Source: Couchioplanes azureus
Lineage (GTDB): Bacteria > Actinomycetota > Actinomycetes > Mycobacteriales > Micromonosporaceae
Direction: 5' to 3'
Length of the DNA stretch: 64,000 bases
NCBI RefSeq assembly: GCF_014648355.1
Contig: NZ_BMQY01000001.1
Span: 682,001 to 746,000 of the forward strand
Part shown: positions 18,700 to 27,023 of the stretch, piece by piece
Numbering within the stretch: the stretch's first letter is position 1
Layout of the letters: the number at the start of each line of letters is the position of its first letter
Notes under the pieces: model-generated
What the model saw: only the letters and a program-made list of their open reading frames with translations
What the model was told of the DNA's origin: nothing
Database searches by the model: none
Position numbers and translations under genes: made by a program

Positions 18700-19647
18700 T
18701 CAGACGGCGCGGGCGCCCGGCATGGGACCGCGGGCGGTCACCGCCGTGCGGCACACCCCGGCCTCGGCCAGCAACGCCGCCACCTGCTCCGCGTGGCGGG
18801 CGTCCGTGGCGAGGAAGACGCAGGTCGGGCCGGAACCGGAGACCAGCCCCGCCACCGCGCCCGCCTCGTGGCCGGCCTTGAGCACGTCGGACAGGGCAGG
18901 GCGCAGCGACAGCGCCGCCGGCTGCAGGTCGTTGGCGAGGGCCGCGCCCAGCACCTCCGGCTTACGCTGGCGCAGGGCGGCCATCAGCTCGTCGGGACTC
19001 TCCAGCGGGGTCGGCGGCCACGGGCTGTCGCGCAGCCGGTCCAGCTCGCGGTAGACCGCCGGCGTGGACAGGCCGCCGTCGGCGATCGCCACCACCCAGT
19101 GCCAGGTGGTCGGCCGGGCCAGGATCGGGCTGATCGCCTCCCCGTGGCCGGTGCCCAGCGCGGTGCCGCCGTGCAGCAGGAAGGGCACGTCCGAGCCCAG
19201 CTCGGCGCCGACCTCGGCCAGCTCCTCCTTGCTGAAGCCGGTGCCCCAGAGCAGATCGCAGGCGAGCAGGGTGGCCGCGGCGTCGGCGCTGCCCCCGGCG
19301 AGGCCGCCGGCCAGCGGGATGGTCTTGCGCAGGTGCAGGCGGGCGTGGGCCGGCACCCGCGCCTTGCGGGCCAGCGCCCGGGCCGCCCGGATGATCAGGT
19401 TGCTCTCGTCGAGCTCCAGCTCGCCGGCGCCCTCGCCCTCCATGGTCAGCGCGAGGGTGTCGCCGCGGCGCGCGGTCAGCTCGTCGAAGAGGCTGATCGC
19501 GTGGTAGACGGTGCTCAGCTCGTGGAAGCCGTCGGCACGCAGCGGGCCCACGCCGAGATGCAGATTGATCTTGGCGGGCACGCGGACCCGGACCGGGCCG
19601 GCGATCCGGCGCGGCTTGTCGTCGTCCGGTCCCCAGGCCTCCGTCAC
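18700..19647 (-). CDS. ispE: 4-diphosphocytidyl-2-C-methyl-D-erythritol kinase
   Basis: A 315-aa GHMP kinase of the MEP isoprenoid pathway, phosphorylating the 2-hydroxyl of CDP-ME. The N-terminal substrate motif PAKINLHLGVG and the ATP-binding motif PLAGGLAGGSADAA are intact, as is the C-terminal SGSGPTCVF motif. It starts with GTG at 19647, and that GTG overlaps the stop of a 26-codon ORF (GTGA) that itself overlaps the rsmA stop. The rsmA-ispE order is a conserved actinobacterial arrangement. Confidence 0.95.
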   Translation of the reverse strand: MTEAWGPDDDKPRRIAGPVRVRVPAKINLHLGVGPLRADGFHELSTVYHAISLFDELTARRGDTLALTMEGEGAGELELDESNLIIRAARALARKARVPAHARLHLRKTIPLAGGLAGGSADAAATLLACDLLWGTGFSKEELAEVGAELGSDVPFLLHGGTALGTGHGEAISPILARPTTWHWVVAIADGGLSTPAVYRELDRLRDSPWPPTPLESPDELMAALRQRKPEVLGAALANDLQPAALSLRPALSDVLKAGHEAGAVAGLVSGSGPTCVFLATDARHAEQVAALLAEAGVCRTAVTARGPMPGARAV

Positions 19648-19724
19648 GGAGCGAGTTCCCGGGTGACCAGCACGGGTCCGCGGGGCGGCGCCGAACGCAC
19701 GACGGACTCCGCTCCTGCCGTCAT
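19644..19724 (-). CDS. 26-aa bridging ORF between rsmA and ispE
   Basis: An ATG at 19724 overlaps the rsmA stop as ATGA. The frame runs 26 codons (begins [16 protein letters not shown], ends TRELAP) and its TGA overlaps the ispE GTG as GTGA. It exactly fills the 73-nt gap, so ribosomes leaving rsmA could reinitiate here and then at ispE. The peptide has no recognisable domain; the act of translation may matter more than the product. Not proven to be translated. Confidence 0.5.
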   Translation of the reverse strand: MTAGAESVVRSAPPRGPVLVTRELAP

Positions 19725-20620
19725 GAGTCCACCTCCCCGTGCCGCCTGCCGGTTGCGCTGAGCTTACCGCCGTACCCCAGGGAGATCGCGGCAGCCGCGA
19801 CCGCGGCGAACTCCCGTACGGTCAACGACTCGCCGCGGGCCTGGGGATCCACCCCCGCCGCGACGAGGATCCGCTCCGCCGCGGCGGCGCCACCGGCCCA
19901 GCCGGCGAGCGCGGCCCGCAGGGTCTTGCGCCGCTGCGCGAACGCGGCGTCGACCACCTGGAACACGACCGCGCGCGGCACGTCGCAGTCCAGCTCGCGG
20001 CGGGCGAAGGCGACCAGGCCGGAATCGACGTTGGGCACGGGCCAGAAGACCGCCGGGGGTACGCGGCCGGCGGCGCGCGCCTCGGCGTACCAGGCGAGCT
20101 TGACCGAGGGCACGCCGTACACCTTCGATCCGGGTCCGGCGACCAGCCGGTCGGCGACCTCCTTCTGCACCATGACCAGCCCGCCCCGCAGCGTCGGCAG
20201 GGTGGCCAGCAGGTGCAGCACGACCGGAACCGCCACGTTGTACGGCAGGTTCGCCACCAGCATGGTCGGCGCCGGCCGGAACATGTCCGCGGTGACCTTG
20301 AGCGCGTCGGCGGGGTGCACCGTCAGCTTCGCGGTGCCGCACCGCTCCCGCACCGTCTCCGGCAGCGCTCCGGCAAGCACCGGATCGATCTCCACGGCGT
20401 GCACGTGCGCGGCGGCGCCGAGCAGTCCCAGGGTGAGCGAGCCCAGCCCCGGGCCGACCTCCAGCACGACGTCGGCGGCGGTGAGCCCGGCCGCGGCGAC
20501 GATGCGGCGGACCGTGTTGGGGTCGTGCACGAAGTTCTGGCCGAGCTTCTTCGTCGGCGCGACCCCGAGCCGCGTGGCGAGCTCCCGGATCTCCGCCGGG
20601 CCGAGCAGTGCGTCAGCCAT
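19721..20620 (-). CDS. rsmA: 16S rRNA (A1518/A1519) dimethyltransferase
   Basis: A 299-aa KsgA/RsmA methyltransferase that dimethylates two adjacent adenines near the 3' end of 16S rRNA during 30S maturation. The N-terminus [18 protein letters not shown], the SAM-binding [11 protein letters not shown], the catalytic NLPYNV and the C-terminal helical domain (RRKTLRAAL) are all present. ATG start at 20620. First gene of the rsmA-(bridging ORF)-ispE-ABC-F run. Confidence 0.95.
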   Translation of the reverse strand: MADALLGPAEIRELATRLGVAPTKKLGQNFVHDPNTVRRIVAAAGLTAADVVLEVGPGLGSLTLGLLGAAAHVHAVEIDPVLAGALPETVRERCGTAKLTVHPADALKVTADMFRPAPTMLVANLPYNVAVPVVLHLLATLPTLRGGLVMVQKEVADRLVAGPGSKVYGVPSVKLAWYAEARAAGRVPPAVFWPVPNVDSGLVAFARRELDCDVPRAVVFQVVDAAFAQRRKTLRAALAGWAGGAAAAERILVAAGVDPQARGESLTVREFAAVAAAAISLGYGGKLSATGRRHGEVDS

Positions 20621-20644
20621 GACGTCACAGCCTACGGCGCCGCC

Positions 20645-20880
20645 GGGCGACGATCACCGCAGGCGACGCCCTCGCCGCTCCGGCGGCGGCCGGTCGCCGT
20701 GCACGCGACGGCGCCGCAGGCCGCTCCCTGCCGCTCCGGCGGCGGCCGGGCGCCGTGCACGCGACGGCGCCGCAGGCCGCTCCCTGCCGTTCCGGCGGCG
20801 GCCGGGCGCCGTGCACGCGACGGCGCCGCAGGCCGCTCCCTGCCGTTCCGGCGGCGGCCGGGCGCCGTTCGCGTGACGGT
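20645..20880. repeat. 56-bp tandem repeat with embedded hairpins
   Basis: About three and a half copies with a 56-bp period (GCACGCGACGG at 20701, 20757 and 20813), fading by 20869. Each unit contains an inverted repeat GGCGCCGT-N7-ACGGCGCC (for example 20749-20771 and 20805-20827), a very stable stem-loop. The period is not a multiple of three, so this is not protein coding. It fills the gap between the divergent rsmA and 20928 genes, so it sits where both promoters should be. Confidence 0.8.
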
Positions 20881-20927
20881 CAGTCACGGGGCAGCGACAA
20901 GGTGCGCGGAGGGAGTACAACGAGGGC

Positions 20928-21350
20928 ATGACGGAGCTGCTCGAACTGCGGGGTGTGGTCGAGGCGACGCCGGACGAGGTCGCCGCGGTGCTGCTCGACG
21001 CGCGGCCGGGTGGGAGGTCGCCGATCGCGGCGACCGGCGCCGCCAAGCCCGCGAAGGGCGACGAGTTCACCGTCACCCGGGACGGCAGCACCATCACCGT
21101 GACCGTCGACCGGGCCGCCCGCTCGGTCGCCCAGCAGGGCGAATGGTGGTATCGCGGCGTCACCAGCGTCGAACCCGACGACCGCGGCTCGCTGGTGGTG
21201 CACCGCATCTTCAACGTCGCGCCGGGGCACCGCTGGGCGGTGCGCTTCGTGTCACGAGGTCCGCTGAACGCCGCCCCGACCGAGTTCGCCAAGCTCCTCG
21301 GCGGCCTCGGCGAACGCCTCGACTGCGCCGCCTATCCCCTGCCCTCCTGA
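20928..21350 (+). CDS. Conserved hypothetical, possible SRPBCC/START-like protein
   Basis: A 140-aa protein without signal peptide or membrane segment. Alternating short beta strands (EFTVTRDGSTITVTVDR, then RGSLVVHRIFNVAPGH) and a C-terminal helix suggest a small helix-grip fold such as polyketide cyclase/SRPBCC, but I cannot assign it firmly. It is divergent from rsmA across the 56-bp repeat array and converges with tatD. Confidence 0.65.
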   Translation: MTELLELRGVVEATPDEVAAVLLDARPGGRSPIAATGAAKPAKGDEFTVTRDGSTITVTVDRAARSVAQQGEWWYRGVTSVEPDDRGSLVVHRIFNVAPGHRWAVRFVSRGPLNAAPTEFAKLLGGLGERLDCAAYPLPS

Positions 21351-21376
21351 GCCTTCCGCGCGCCGACGAGCCCGGT

Positions 21377-21451
21377 GCCCGCGCGCTTTCGAGACGCCGG
21401 CGCCCGCGCGCTTTCGAGACGCCGGCGCCCGAGCGCTTTCGAGACGCCGGC
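21377..21451. repeat. Three 25-bp tandem repeats
   Basis: Three consecutive 25-bp units (GCCCGCGCGCTTTCGAGACG followed by CCGGC) between the convergent 20928 gene and tatD; the third differs by one base. Non-coding. Confidence 0.75.
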
Positions 21452-21453
21452 GG

Positions 21454-22341
21454 TCAGCGCCAGGGGCCGAAGACGCGCTCGCCGTTCGCGGAGATCGCCG
21501 CGCACAGGGCGTCGAGGTCCCGGCCGGTCACCTCCGCCAGCGCCCGTACGGTCACCGGGATCAGGTACGAGGCGTTGGGCCGTCCCCGGTGCGGCACCGG
21601 GGTCAGATACGGCGCATCCGTCTCGACCAGCATCTGCTCCGGCGGCGTCAGAACCGCGGCCGCCCGCAGGTCGCCCGCGCTGGCGAAGGTCACCGTGCCC
21701 GCGAAGCTCAGCAGGTAACCGCGCCGCACGCACTCCGCCGCGAACTCCGCGTCGCCCGAGAAGCAGTGCAGCACCACAGTGTCCGGTGCGCCCTCCTCGT
21801 CGAGAACTCGCAGCACGTCCTGGTGCGCGTCCCGGTCGTGGATGATCAGCGGCTTGCCGTAGCGCTTGGCGATGGCGATGTGGGCGCGGAAGCTGCGCTC
21901 CTGAGCCGGGCGCCCGGCTTCGCCCGTACGGAATGTGTCGAGGCCCGTCTCCCCCAGCCCGCGCACCCGCGGCTCGGCCGCCAGTGTCTCGATCTCCCGC
22001 AGGGCCTCGTCGAGGTCCGGCAAGGTCGGCGCCTCGTTGGGGTGCAACGCGACGGTCGCCAGGACCGAGGGATGGCGGGCTGCCAGGGCGGCTCCCCAGC
22101 GCGACGACGCCACGTCGACGCCGACCTGCACCAGCCGGTCCACCCCCACCTTCGCCGCGGCGGTGATCAGGGCCTCGACCGGGTCGTCGCCGCCGCCGGG
22201 CACGCCCTGCTCGTGCACCGTGATGTCGAGGTGGGTGTGGCTGTCGAAGACGGGTACGGCCAGCGGCTCGGGCGCGGGCGGGAACTCACCGGCGCGCCGG
22301 GCGGCACGCTGTTTGCGGGATTCGGACGGTTGCGTGTTCAT
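21454..22341 (-). CDS. tatD: TatD family metal-dependent hydrolase/DNase
   Basis: A 295-aa TIM-barrel metallohydrolase. The metal-binding motif DSHTHLD is at 33-39, with further family motifs GLGETGLD, LIIHDRDAH, HCFSGD and ETDAPYLTP. Family members are 3'-5' exonucleases acting on DNA or RNA and D-amino acyl ends. ATG at 22341. The basic N-terminal extension (about 30 aa) is common in actinobacteria. In many genomes metG, tatD, rsmA and ispE are neighbours, as here. Confidence 0.92.
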   Translation of the reverse strand: MNTQPSESRKQRAARRAGEFPPAPEPLAVPVFDSHTHLDITVHEQGVPGGGDDPVEALITAAAKVGVDRLVQVGVDVASSRWGAALAARHPSVLATVALHPNEAPTLPDLDEALREIETLAAEPRVRGLGETGLDTFRTGEAGRPAQERSFRAHIAIAKRYGKPLIIHDRDAHQDVLRVLDEEGAPDTVVLHCFSGDAEFAAECVRRGYLLSFAGTVTFASAGDLRAAAVLTPPEQMLVETDAPYLTPVPHRGRPNASYLIPVTVRALAEVTGRDLDALCAAISANGERVFGPWR

Positions 22342-22414
22342 CGCCGTCCAGCATCACACACGGGATAATCTCGCGTTCATCCGAAATCCACCCGTCGCCC
22401 CTAGGCTGGGCGAG

Positions 22415-23449
22415 GTGACCCTGACCGGTGAGGACGCTGCCGTGGGCAGCGACCCGCTCGAGCCGCCTCTGATGGCGCCGTTACGCCGAGACCTCTCCTG
22501 GGCACAGGTGCAGTCCATGAGCCAGTCCGCCGGGCACCAGGACGATCCCCTGCTGCAGCGGATCCGGGTCACCGCCGCCGTGCACCGCGGCACGCGCATG
22601 ACCAAGGTGCTCTCCGCGGTCCAGCTCGCCGGGCACCTGGCCGGCTGGCTGCCGTACGGGTTCTGCTACCGCGCCTGCGACATCGCCCACCTGCGCACTC
22701 CGGAGGAGCTGTCCGTGCTGCGCACCGACGGCGCCGGTGACCAGCCGGTCGCGTACGCGCTGCGCTGGCGCGCCACCGACCCGCTCGATTTCGAGATCCC
22801 GATGGGGGCCGTCCAGGCCGGACTGCCCGCCCTGCCGGCACACTCCCGGATCGGCGCGATGGTGCTCGGCACCGGCTTCACCCCCAGCGCCGACGATCTG
22901 ATCCCGGAGTTCGTCACCGCGGGCTTCGCCGACCTTCCCATGCCGGCGAACGCGCAGCTCGTGGCCTATCCCGGCACCGGCGACGAGGTGGTGCTCTACA
23001 CCTACCAGCCCGAGCAGCACGGCTGGCTGCGGCTGGCCGGCCCGCGCTGGCGGCACCTGCTCGAGGGCGTGCCGGGGGTCAGCCCGGACCGGGAGTACGT
23101 CCCCTGCACCGACGCCGGCTCGGCTCGCCTCGTCGGCCGGATCGGCGAGCAGGAGTACGAGGCGATCGCCGACCCGCCGGAGGACTTCCGCGTTCGCGCC
23201 CTCACCCGCGCCGCCCGCTATCCGGTGCAGTCCCTGTCCCGCCGCGCCGAGCAGGCCCGCTGGCGCACCGTGCCGGCGTGGGTGCTGCAGCGCGACGACA
23301 GCTGGGCGCGGCTCCGGCTGGTACGCCCCGACGCCGACTCGGTCTCGGCGGTCGGCGCCCGCTGCTACGAACGCGGCGTGTACGAGGTGTGGGCGGCGGT
23401 GCGGGAGCTCACCGACCACCACGTCGTGGACGTGCCGTACCGGCTCTGA
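22415..23449 (+). CDS. Conserved hypothetical protein with in-frame TTA codon
   Basis: A 344-aa cytoplasmic protein from the GTG at 22415 (Met20 or later Mets are alternatives). No domain recognised; it has a Trp-rich middle (RWRATDPLDF, EQHGWLRLAGPRW) and no membrane segment. Codon 23 is TTA (22481-22483), rare in this GC-rich genome. A -10-like GATAAT lies at 22364-22369. It is divergent from tatD with only 73 bp between the start codons. Confidence 0.7.
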   Translation: MTLTGEDAAVGSDPLEPPLMAPLRRDLSWAQVQSMSQSAGHQDDPLLQRIRVTAAVHRGTRMTKVLSAVQLAGHLAGWLPYGFCYRACDIAHLRTPEELSVLRTDGAGDQPVAYALRWRATDPLDFEIPMGAVQAGLPALPAHSRIGAMVLGTGFTPSADDLIPEFVTAGFADLPMPANAQLVAYPGTGDEVVLYTYQPEQHGWLRLAGPRWRHLLEGVPGVSPDREYVPCTDAGSARLVGRIGEQEYEAIADPPEDFRVRALTRAARYPVQSLSRRAEQARWRTVPAWVLQRDDSWARLRLVRPDADSVSAVGARCYERGVYEVWAAVRELTDHHVVDVPYRL

Positions 23450-23456
23450 GCGGACG

Positions 23457-23483
23457 CGGGGCCCGGCGTGGCGCCGGACCCCG
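23457..23483. terminator. Hairpin between convergent genes
   Basis: A 12-bp stem with one mismatch and a 3-nt loop (CGGGGCCCGGCG / CGCCGGACCCCG). It sits between the stops of the 22415 gene and the secreted repeat protein and could terminate both. Confidence 0.6.
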
Positions 23484-23506
23484 GGTCGTGACGACCGCTG
23501 CCGTGC

Positions 23507-24904
23507 TCAGTTTCGAGTGATCTTCGCCTTGACGGAGGCCACCTTGCTGAGGTTGCCGCCCCAGTCCCGCGCCATCGCGTCGACGTAGAGGTCGCCCTTC
23601 TTCAGGCCGCTCAGCTTCAGCGACCACTTGCCCTTGGACACCTTCACCGCGACCGGGACGCAGTTCCTGAACTGCTTCTCGTTGTAGACGCGCTTCCACT
23701 TCTTCTTCGGGGTGAAGCAGTAGACCTTGTTGCCCGAGATGCGGGTCGCCAGCACGAAGAGGAACGGCACGCCGGCGCCCTTGTCGGTGACCGTGCCGGT
23801 GGCGTACTTCCAGGACTTCAGCCGGTTCGACTTGCCCGGCTTCTTGACCTTGACGACCGGCTTCCAGCGGTCGCGCTTGACCTCGATCGTGCCGGCGGTG
23901 ACCGCCGCCGACGTGCCGTTCCCGTTCGTGAACGTCGCCCGCAGGGTCACCTTGCCGATGTTGCGGCCGTAGAGGGTGGAGACCGTCTGGTTGGCGCCCT
24001 TGAGCGCGCTGGAGGAGCCGTCGCCCCAGTACAGGCGGATGGACCTGGTGCCGGCCGGCACGCCGCTGATCGAGACCGAGAACCGCTGACCCGGCCACAC
24101 GCTGGTCTTGTCCAGGCGGAACTTGCCGGGGCTGGTCACGGTGACCTTGCCGGCGGGCGCGGTGGCCGTGCCGGTGTTGCCCGCGGCGTCCTTCAGCGTG
24201 ACGGTGACGGCAAAGCTGCCGACCTTGGTGTACTGCTTCTGGATCTGCAGCTGTCCGGCCCGCAGCGTGTCCGACTTGCCGTCGCCCCAGTTCACCACGC
24301 GGCTGATCTGTGCCGCGGAGCTGGTGTCGTCGCTGACCGCGCCGAGCTTCAGGGTCACCTTCTGCCCGATCCACAGCGACGTCGTGTGCAGCGAGAAGCT
24401 GCCGACGGGCGCCGTGGTGTCGGCCGGGGTGCCCGGCCCGGTCCCCGGACTGCTGGGCTGCGTCTGCGGAGTGCTCGGCTCGGTCTCCGGAGTGCTGGGC
24501 TCGGTCTCCGGAGTGCTGGGCTCGGTCTCCGGAGTGCTGGGCTCGGTCTCCGGCGTGCTCGGCTGGGTCTGCGGCGTGCTGGGCTCCGTCTCCGGAGTGC
24601 TGGGCTCCGTCTCCGGTGTGCTCGGCTCGGTCTCCGGGGTGCTCGGCTCGGTCTCCGGGGTGCCGGGTTCCGTCTGCGGGGTGCTCGGCTCGGTCTGCGG
24701 CGTACTCGGGCCCGCCTCCGGGGTGCCGGTGGCCGGGCCGTCCGGCGTCGCCGGGCCCGTGGCCGGGTCGCCGAGGGCGGTGTGGACGGCCGCGGTCGCT
24801 TCGGTGTCGGCGGCGAAGGCCGGCGCGCCCACGACGGCGCTGCCGGTCAGAAGCGCACCGCTGACGGCGATTGCCAGCAGCGGACGCGAAAGGCGTCGGT
24901 TCAA
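23507..24904 (-). CDS. Secreted Thr-Pro-Glu repeat protein with PKD-like domains
   Basis: A 465-aa exported protein. I start it at a TTG (24904) because a strong AAGGAG site lies 5 nt upstream and the next residues form a signal peptide (NRRLSRPLLAIAV to APAFAADT). A low-complexity stalk follows with about 14 copies of a seven-residue STPETEP-type repeat. Next come two PKD-like Ig modules (VNWGDGKSD and LYWGDGSSS) and a C-terminal beta-rich domain with two Cys. The stalk is a likely O-mannosylation target for the Pmt enzyme encoded at 29734. Probable wall-associated or matrix protein; exact role unknown. Confidence 0.8.
   Translation of the reverse strand: MNRRLSRPLLAIAVSGALLTGSAVVGAPAFAADTEATAAVHTALGDPATGPATPDGPATGTPEAGPSTPQTEPSTPQTEPGTPETEPSTPETEPSTPETEPSTPETEPSTPQTQPSTPETEPSTPETEPSTPETEPSTPETEPSTPQTQPSSPGTGPGTPADTTAPVGSFSLHTTSLWIGQKVTLKLGAVSDDTSSAAQISRVVNWGDGKSDTLRAGQLQIQKQYTKVGSFAVTVTLKDAAGNTGTATAPAGKVTVTSPGKFRLDKTSVWPGQRFSVSISGVPAGTRSIRLYWGDGSSSALKGANQTVSTLYGRNIGKVTLRATFTNGNGTSAAVTAGTIEVKRDRWKPVVKVKKPGKSNRLKSWKYATGTVTDKGAGVPFLFVLATRISGNKVYCFTPKKKWKRVYNEKQFRNCVPVAVKVSKGKWSLKLSGLKKGDLYVDAMARDWGGNLSKVASVKAKITRN
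24448..24720 (-). repeat. 21-bp coding tandem repeats (STPETEP stalk)
   Basis: About thirteen 21-bp units in frame, encoding seven-residue repeats that alternate between STPETEP and STPQTEP/STPQTQP. Neighbouring units are near-identical in DNA, so copy number can change by slippage. Confidence 0.85.
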
Positions 24905-24953
24905 GAAAACTCCTTCGAGGGCCACGACCGGGCGAAGGAGGCAGGCTGGCGCG

Positions 24954-25007
24954 GCACGGCGCCGCTCTCGCTGGAACGGCGCCGTACCGATGAAACGCAG
25001 ACGTTTC
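24954..25007 (-). promoter_or_regulatory. Structured 5' leader of the secreted repeat protein
   Basis: Two hairpins lie in the presumed leader: an 11-bp stem with a 12-nt loop at 24954-24987 (one G-U pair in RNA) and a perfect 6-bp stem with a CAGA-type tetraloop at 24992-25007 (GAAACG/CGTTTC). They sit between the predicted promoter and the TTG start, about 50-100 nt before translation begins. I could not match this to a named riboswitch class. Confidence 0.4.
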
Positions 25008-25024
25008 CCCCGTGGTCGGCGCCG

Positions 25025-25054
25025 AAGGTACATGATCATCGCTACGCCGATCAA
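25025..25054 (-). promoter_or_regulatory. Candidate sigma-70 promoter for the secreted repeat protein
   Basis: On the minus strand TTGATC (-35) is followed after 18 bp by TACCTT (-10). Transcription would begin near 25018 and give a leader of about 110 nt containing the two hairpins. Confidence 0.4.
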
Positions 25055-25077
25055 TCCCCTTCTCGCCCGGACATGGC

Positions 25078-25108
25078 GAAGCCCACCGACGCGCCGCCGG
25101 TGGGCTTC
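25078..25108 (-). terminator. Hairpin just after metG
   Basis: An 11-bp perfect stem (GAAGCCCACCG / CGGTGGGCTTC) with a 9-nt loop, 10 nt beyond the metG stop. There is no U-tract, which is common for actinobacterial terminators. Confidence 0.55.
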
Positions 25109-25118
25109 GGGGCCTGCC

Positions 25119-26912
25119 TCAGGAGCCGAGCCGCTCCAGCTCCTCCTCCACCACGGACGGGTCGAGCTTGCGGAAGACCGGCTTCGGTGCGGCCAGCGGC
25201 GTGCCGGCCACCAGCGGCACCGACTCCCACCGGGCGCCGCCCGTGTAGTCACCGGTCAGCACCGGGTAGCCCGGGCCGCCGTCCACATCGTCGACCTCCA
25301 CGATGGACGGCATCGGCGCGTGCACCCCGGTGCCGCCGAGCAGCTCGTGCACCTTCTGCGCGGAATGCGGGAGGAACGGGGTGAGCAGCGTGTTGGCATC
25401 GCGCACGACCTGCAGCGCGACGTGCAGGATCGTGCCCATCCGCGGCTTCGAGGCCTCGTCCTTGAGCTTCCACGGCGCCTGCTCGGAGAGGTACTTGTTC
25501 GCCTCCGCGACGACTCGCATCGCCTCGCCGATGGCCGCCTTCTGCCGGTGCTTGCCGATGAGGTCGCCCACGGTGGCGAAGGCCGAGCGGGCCACTTCGA
25601 GCAGCGCCCGGTCGTCGGCGGTCAGCTCGCCGGCCTCGGGGACGGCGCCGAAGTTCTTCGCCGCCATCGAGATCGACCGGTTGACCAGGTTGCCCCAGCC
25701 GGCCACGAGCTCGTCGTTGTTGCGCCGCACGAACTCCGACCAGGTGAAGTCCGTGTCGTTCGACTCCGGCCCGGCCGCGGCGATGAAGTACCGCAGGGCA
25801 TCGGCGTCGTACCGCTCGAGGAAGTCGCGGACGTAGATGACGACCTTGCGGGACGAGGAGAACTTGCGGCCCTCCATGGTCAGATACTCGCTCGAGACCA
25901 CCTCGGTCGGCAGGTTGAGCGCGCCGAGCGAGCCCGGCTTGCCGCCCTTGTCGCCCTCGCCCGAGTAGCCGAGCAGCAGCGACGGCCAGATCACCGAGTG
26001 GAAGACGATGTTGTCCTTGCCCATGAAGTAGTAGCCCCGCGAGTCGCCGCCCGCGCCGGGCGACCACCACTTGCGCCACGCCTCCGGGTCGCCGGAGCGC
26101 CGCGCCCACTCGATGGACGCCGACAGGTAGCCGATGACCGCGTCGAACCAGACGTAGATGCGCTTGTCGGCGCGGTCCCGCCAGGCGTCCAACGGGATCG
26201 GTACGCCCCATTCCAGGTCCCGGGTGATGGCCCGCGGCTGGAGGTCGTCGAGCAGGTTGCGCGAGAACTTCAGCACGTTGGGGCGCCAGCCCTCGCGGGT
26301 GTCCAGCCACTTGCCCAGCGCCTGGGCGAACGCCGGCAGATCGAGGAAGAAGTGCTCGGTCTCGACGAACTCCGGGGTCTCGCCGTTGATCCGCGATTTC
26401 GGGTCGATCAGCTGCTCGGGGTCGAGCTGGTTGCCGCAGTTGTCGCACTGGTCGCCGCGGGCGCTCTCGTAGCGGCAGATCGGGCAGGTGCCCTCGATGT
26501 AGCGGTCGGGCAGGGTGCGCCCGGTCGACGGCGAGATCGCGCCGAGCGTCGTCTTGGCGACGATGTAGCCGTTCTCGTGCAACCCCGTGAACAGCTCCTG
26601 CACGACCGCGTAGTGGTTGCGGGTGGTCGTGCGGGTGAAGAGGTCGTACGACAGCCCGAGGCCGTGCAGGTCCTCGACGATCACCCGGTTGTAGCGGTCG
26701 GCGAGCTCCCGGGGCGTCACGCCGTCGGCGTCGGCCTGCACCTGGATCGGCGTGCCGTGCTCGTCGGTGCCCGAGACCATGAGCACGTCGTGGCCGGACA
26801 TCCGCATGAACCGGCTGAACACGTCGGAGGGCACCCCGAAGCCGGAGACATGACCGATGTGGCGCGGGCCGTTGGCGTAGGGCCAGGCGACCGCGGCGAG
26901 AACGTGACTCAT
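25119..26912 (-). CDS. metG: Methionyl-tRNA synthetase
   Basis: A 597-aa class I aminoacyl-tRNA synthetase charging tRNA-Met. The HIGH motif is at residues 18-21 ([10 protein letters not shown]), the KMSKS-equivalent is KFSSS near 347, and a Zn-binding knuckle CPICRYE...CDNCG lies near 143-160. The ATG at 26912 places the first strand ([13 protein letters not shown]) immediately; a longer frame upstream is non-coding. There is no C-terminal tRNA-binding dimerisation domain, as in many actinobacteria. Confidence 0.96.
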   Translation of the reverse strand: MSHVLAAVAWPYANGPRHIGHVSGFGVPSDVFSRFMRMSGHDVLMVSGTDEHGTPIQVQADADGVTPRELADRYNRVIVEDLHGLGLSYDLFTRTTTRNHYAVVQELFTGLHENGYIVAKTTLGAISPSTGRTLPDRYIEGTCPICRYESARGDQCDNCGNQLDPEQLIDPKSRINGETPEFVETEHFFLDLPAFAQALGKWLDTREGWRPNVLKFSRNLLDDLQPRAITRDLEWGVPIPLDAWRDRADKRIYVWFDAVIGYLSASIEWARRSGDPEAWRKWWSPGAGGDSRGYYFMGKDNIVFHSVIWPSLLLGYSGEGDKGGKPGSLGALNLPTEVVSSEYLTMEGRKFSSSRKVVIYVRDFLERYDADALRYFIAAAGPESNDTDFTWSEFVRRNNDELVAGWGNLVNRSISMAAKNFGAVPEAGELTADDRALLEVARSAFATVGDLIGKHRQKAAIGEAMRVVAEANKYLSEQAPWKLKDEASKPRMGTILHVALQVVRDANTLLTPFLPHSAQKVHELLGGTGVHAPMPSIVEVDDVDGGPGYPVLTGDYTGGARWESVPLVAGTPLAAPKPVFRKLDPSVVEEELERLGS

Positions 26913-27023
26913 GACGTCCAAGCGTAGTGACTCCGCGGCGCGCCCCGCGAACGGATAGGCATCCGCCCTTTTTGCTCCGACACGCCCGTCATCTCCCGGA
27001 ACCGCGGCAAGCCGCGTAGTCCA

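Noticed and set aside
20654-21292. Minus-strand ORF spanning the 56-bp repeats and the 20928 gene
   Set aside because: The repeat period shifts frame each unit, so the protein text is arbitrary; the plus-strand gene explains the right half.
24952-25010. Named riboswitch (c-di-GMP or c-di-AMP class) in the secreted protein leader
   Set aside because: Hairpins are clear but I could not find the conserved cores of those classes; kept only as an unnamed structured leader.
24905-25252. Longer reading frame upstream of the secreted repeat protein
   Set aside because: It overlaps the end of metG and would bury the signal peptide; the TTG with AAGGAG explains the start.
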